Positions 63,205 to 64,000 of a stretch of 64,000 bases of DNA are shown here, piece after piece. The translations under genes were made by a program, and so were the position numbers. Positions within the stretch are counted from its first letter, which is position 1, and every line of letters begins with the position of its first letter. The notes below the pieces were generated by a model. That model was not told the DNA's origin, searched no databases, and saw only the letters and a program-made list of their open reading frames with translations. This stretch comes from Gemmatimonadota bacterium. Lineage in GTDB: Bacteria > Gemmatimonadota > Gemmatimonadetes > Longimicrobiales > Gaopeijiaceae. The stretch covers positions 1 through 64,000 of the forward strand of contig JAJEBR010000079.1 in NCBI GenBank assembly GCA_022822445.1, in the 5' to 3' direction.

Positions 63205-63223
63205 AAGGTCTACGGATCCCGCC

Positions 63224-64000
63224 TCAATCAAACGTAGGCGGCTCCCGCATCGGCTCCCGGGGCGGAATCTCCAGCTCCCCCCCGCCCAGACTCTTGAACT
63301 GTTCGTGGAGCTTTGTCCCAAGCCCTTTCTCCGGACCCCCCACCACCACCTTCCCCGGATTCATGATCCCTTGCGGGTCCAGCGCCGCCTTCACCGCCCG
63401 CATCGCGGCCACCCCCGCTGCGCCGAATTCCTCTTCCAGGAACCCCATCTTCCCCATCCCGATCCCGTGTTCGCCGGTGCAGGTTCCCTCCATGGCGATC
63501 GCGCGCCGCACGATCCGCTCGTTGAACGCCTCCGCCTCGGCCAGCTCGGCCTCGCTGTCCGGATCGATCATGAAGACGGCGTGGAAGTTACCGTCGCCGA
63601 CGTGGCCCACGATGCCCCAAGGGATCGTCGCGCGCTCCATGTCCTCGCGCGTCCCGTCGATGCATTCCGCAAGCCTGGAAACCGGGACGCAGACATCGCT
63701 GGTCAGGCCGTGGCACCCCGGCCGCAGCGCCAGAATCGCCGGGTAGGCGTCGTGCCGGGCCTTCCACAGGCGGGCGCGTTCGTCCTGCCGGCGGGCGTAC
63801 GCGAAGGCCGCGCCGCCCAATCCCCGGCTGATCTCCTCCACCATGGCACCGTGGGCCCGGACCTCGTCCTCCGACCCGTGGAACTCGAAGAAGACGGTCG
63901 GCCTTTCGGCGTAGGAGAAGCCTGAATAGAGGTTGACGGCGTGCATGGCGGTCGCGTCGAGGAGCTCGGCGCGGGCGACGGGGATGCCGAGCTGGACCGC
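63224..64000 (-). CDS. FAD-linked oxidase C-terminal part (glycolate/D-lactate dehydrogenase type), partial
   Basis: 259 residues of a protein whose 5' end lies beyond the window. The C-terminal domain of the GlcD/DLD family is complete: FYSG-like entry, GHVGDGNFHAVFMIDP with metal-binding His, EGTCTGEHGIGMGKMGFL and LDPQGIMNPGK. The tail after this motif is about 30 residues longer than usual and Pro-rich. The enzyme should oxidise a 2-hydroxy acid with FAD. The N-terminal FAD-binding domain is not visible here. Confidence 0.92.
   Translation of the reverse strand, partial: AVQLGIPVARAELLDATAMHAVNLYSGFSYAERPTVFFEFHGSEDEVRAHGAMVEEISRGLGGAAFAYARRQDERARLWKARHDAYPAILALRPGCHGLTSDVCVPVSRLAECIDGTREDMERATIPWGIVGHVGDGNFHAVFMIDPDSEAELAEAEAFNERIVRRAIAMEGTCTGEHGIGMGKMGFLEEEFGAAGVAAMRAVKAALDPQGIMNPGKVVVGGPEKGLGTKLHEQFKSLGGGELEIPPREPMREPPTFD

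Overview
This is a GC-rich (roughly two-thirds G+C), gene-dense bacterial chromosome segment. The gene content suggests a Gemmatimonadota-like organism, possibly marine or host-associated. It has exported S9 peptidases, amidohydrolases and serine hydrolases with lipoprotein or Tat signals, a Cna-plug TonB receptor, an expanded six-bladed beta-propeller family, DUF2891 and DUF3179 proteins, and a DmdA-like demethylase. That assignment is an inference from gene content; there is no rRNA or other marker in the window. No tRNA, rRNA or CRISPR array was found.

Layout. 0.3-10.1 kb: P450, Tat-exported aminotransferase, GcvT-like protein, two PYROXD2/CrtI-type FAD oxidoreductases, a propeller lipoprotein and a DmdA-like enzyme, probably for one-carbon or methylated-compound catabolism. 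10.2-16.1 kb: an island-like stretch with an ABC exporter pair, a propeller protein, an HU-like protein, a strongly folded non-coding region and a tyrosine integrase. 16.1-31.4 kb: an NCS2 transporter with an extra C-terminal domain, a TonB receptor, a three-gene hydrolase operon, a beta-lactamase-like hydrolase, tandem DUF2891 lipoproteins and an SDR.

31.5-43.3 kb is the most unusual locus. A small helical protein is followed by a highly reducing type I PKS (KS-AT-DH-ER-KR-ACP, with a one-base frameshift in AT), a thioester reductase-sulfotransferase fusion and a B12-radical SAM enzyme. Together they read as a reductively released, sulfated, possibly C-methylated lipid-like polyketide pathway. 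An IS21-type element has inserted at its 3' end. 43.3-45.6 kb is a decay zone with a degenerate transposase, a frameshifted sigma factor and a duplicated amidase tail.

45.6-52.9 kb holds small secreted proteins coupled to propeller proteins, plus a Tat amidase. 53-64 kb is a mosaic: DCC oxidoreductase, DinB, DUF3179, ProC, two toxin-antitoxin pairs, an epimerase lacking its NAD motif, a MATE exporter, an amidohydrolase, a channel-like membrane protein and a partial FAD-linked oxidase.

A feature running across the window is a 43-bp symmetric element found six times. It has nested dyads sharing one centre, GTA-N9-TKACA-N3-TGTMA-N9-TAC, and also reads as a promoter (ATKACA, 17 bp, TACANT). It sits just upstream of, or over the start of, exported or membrane protein genes. 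It looks like the operator-promoter of an unrecognised regulon.
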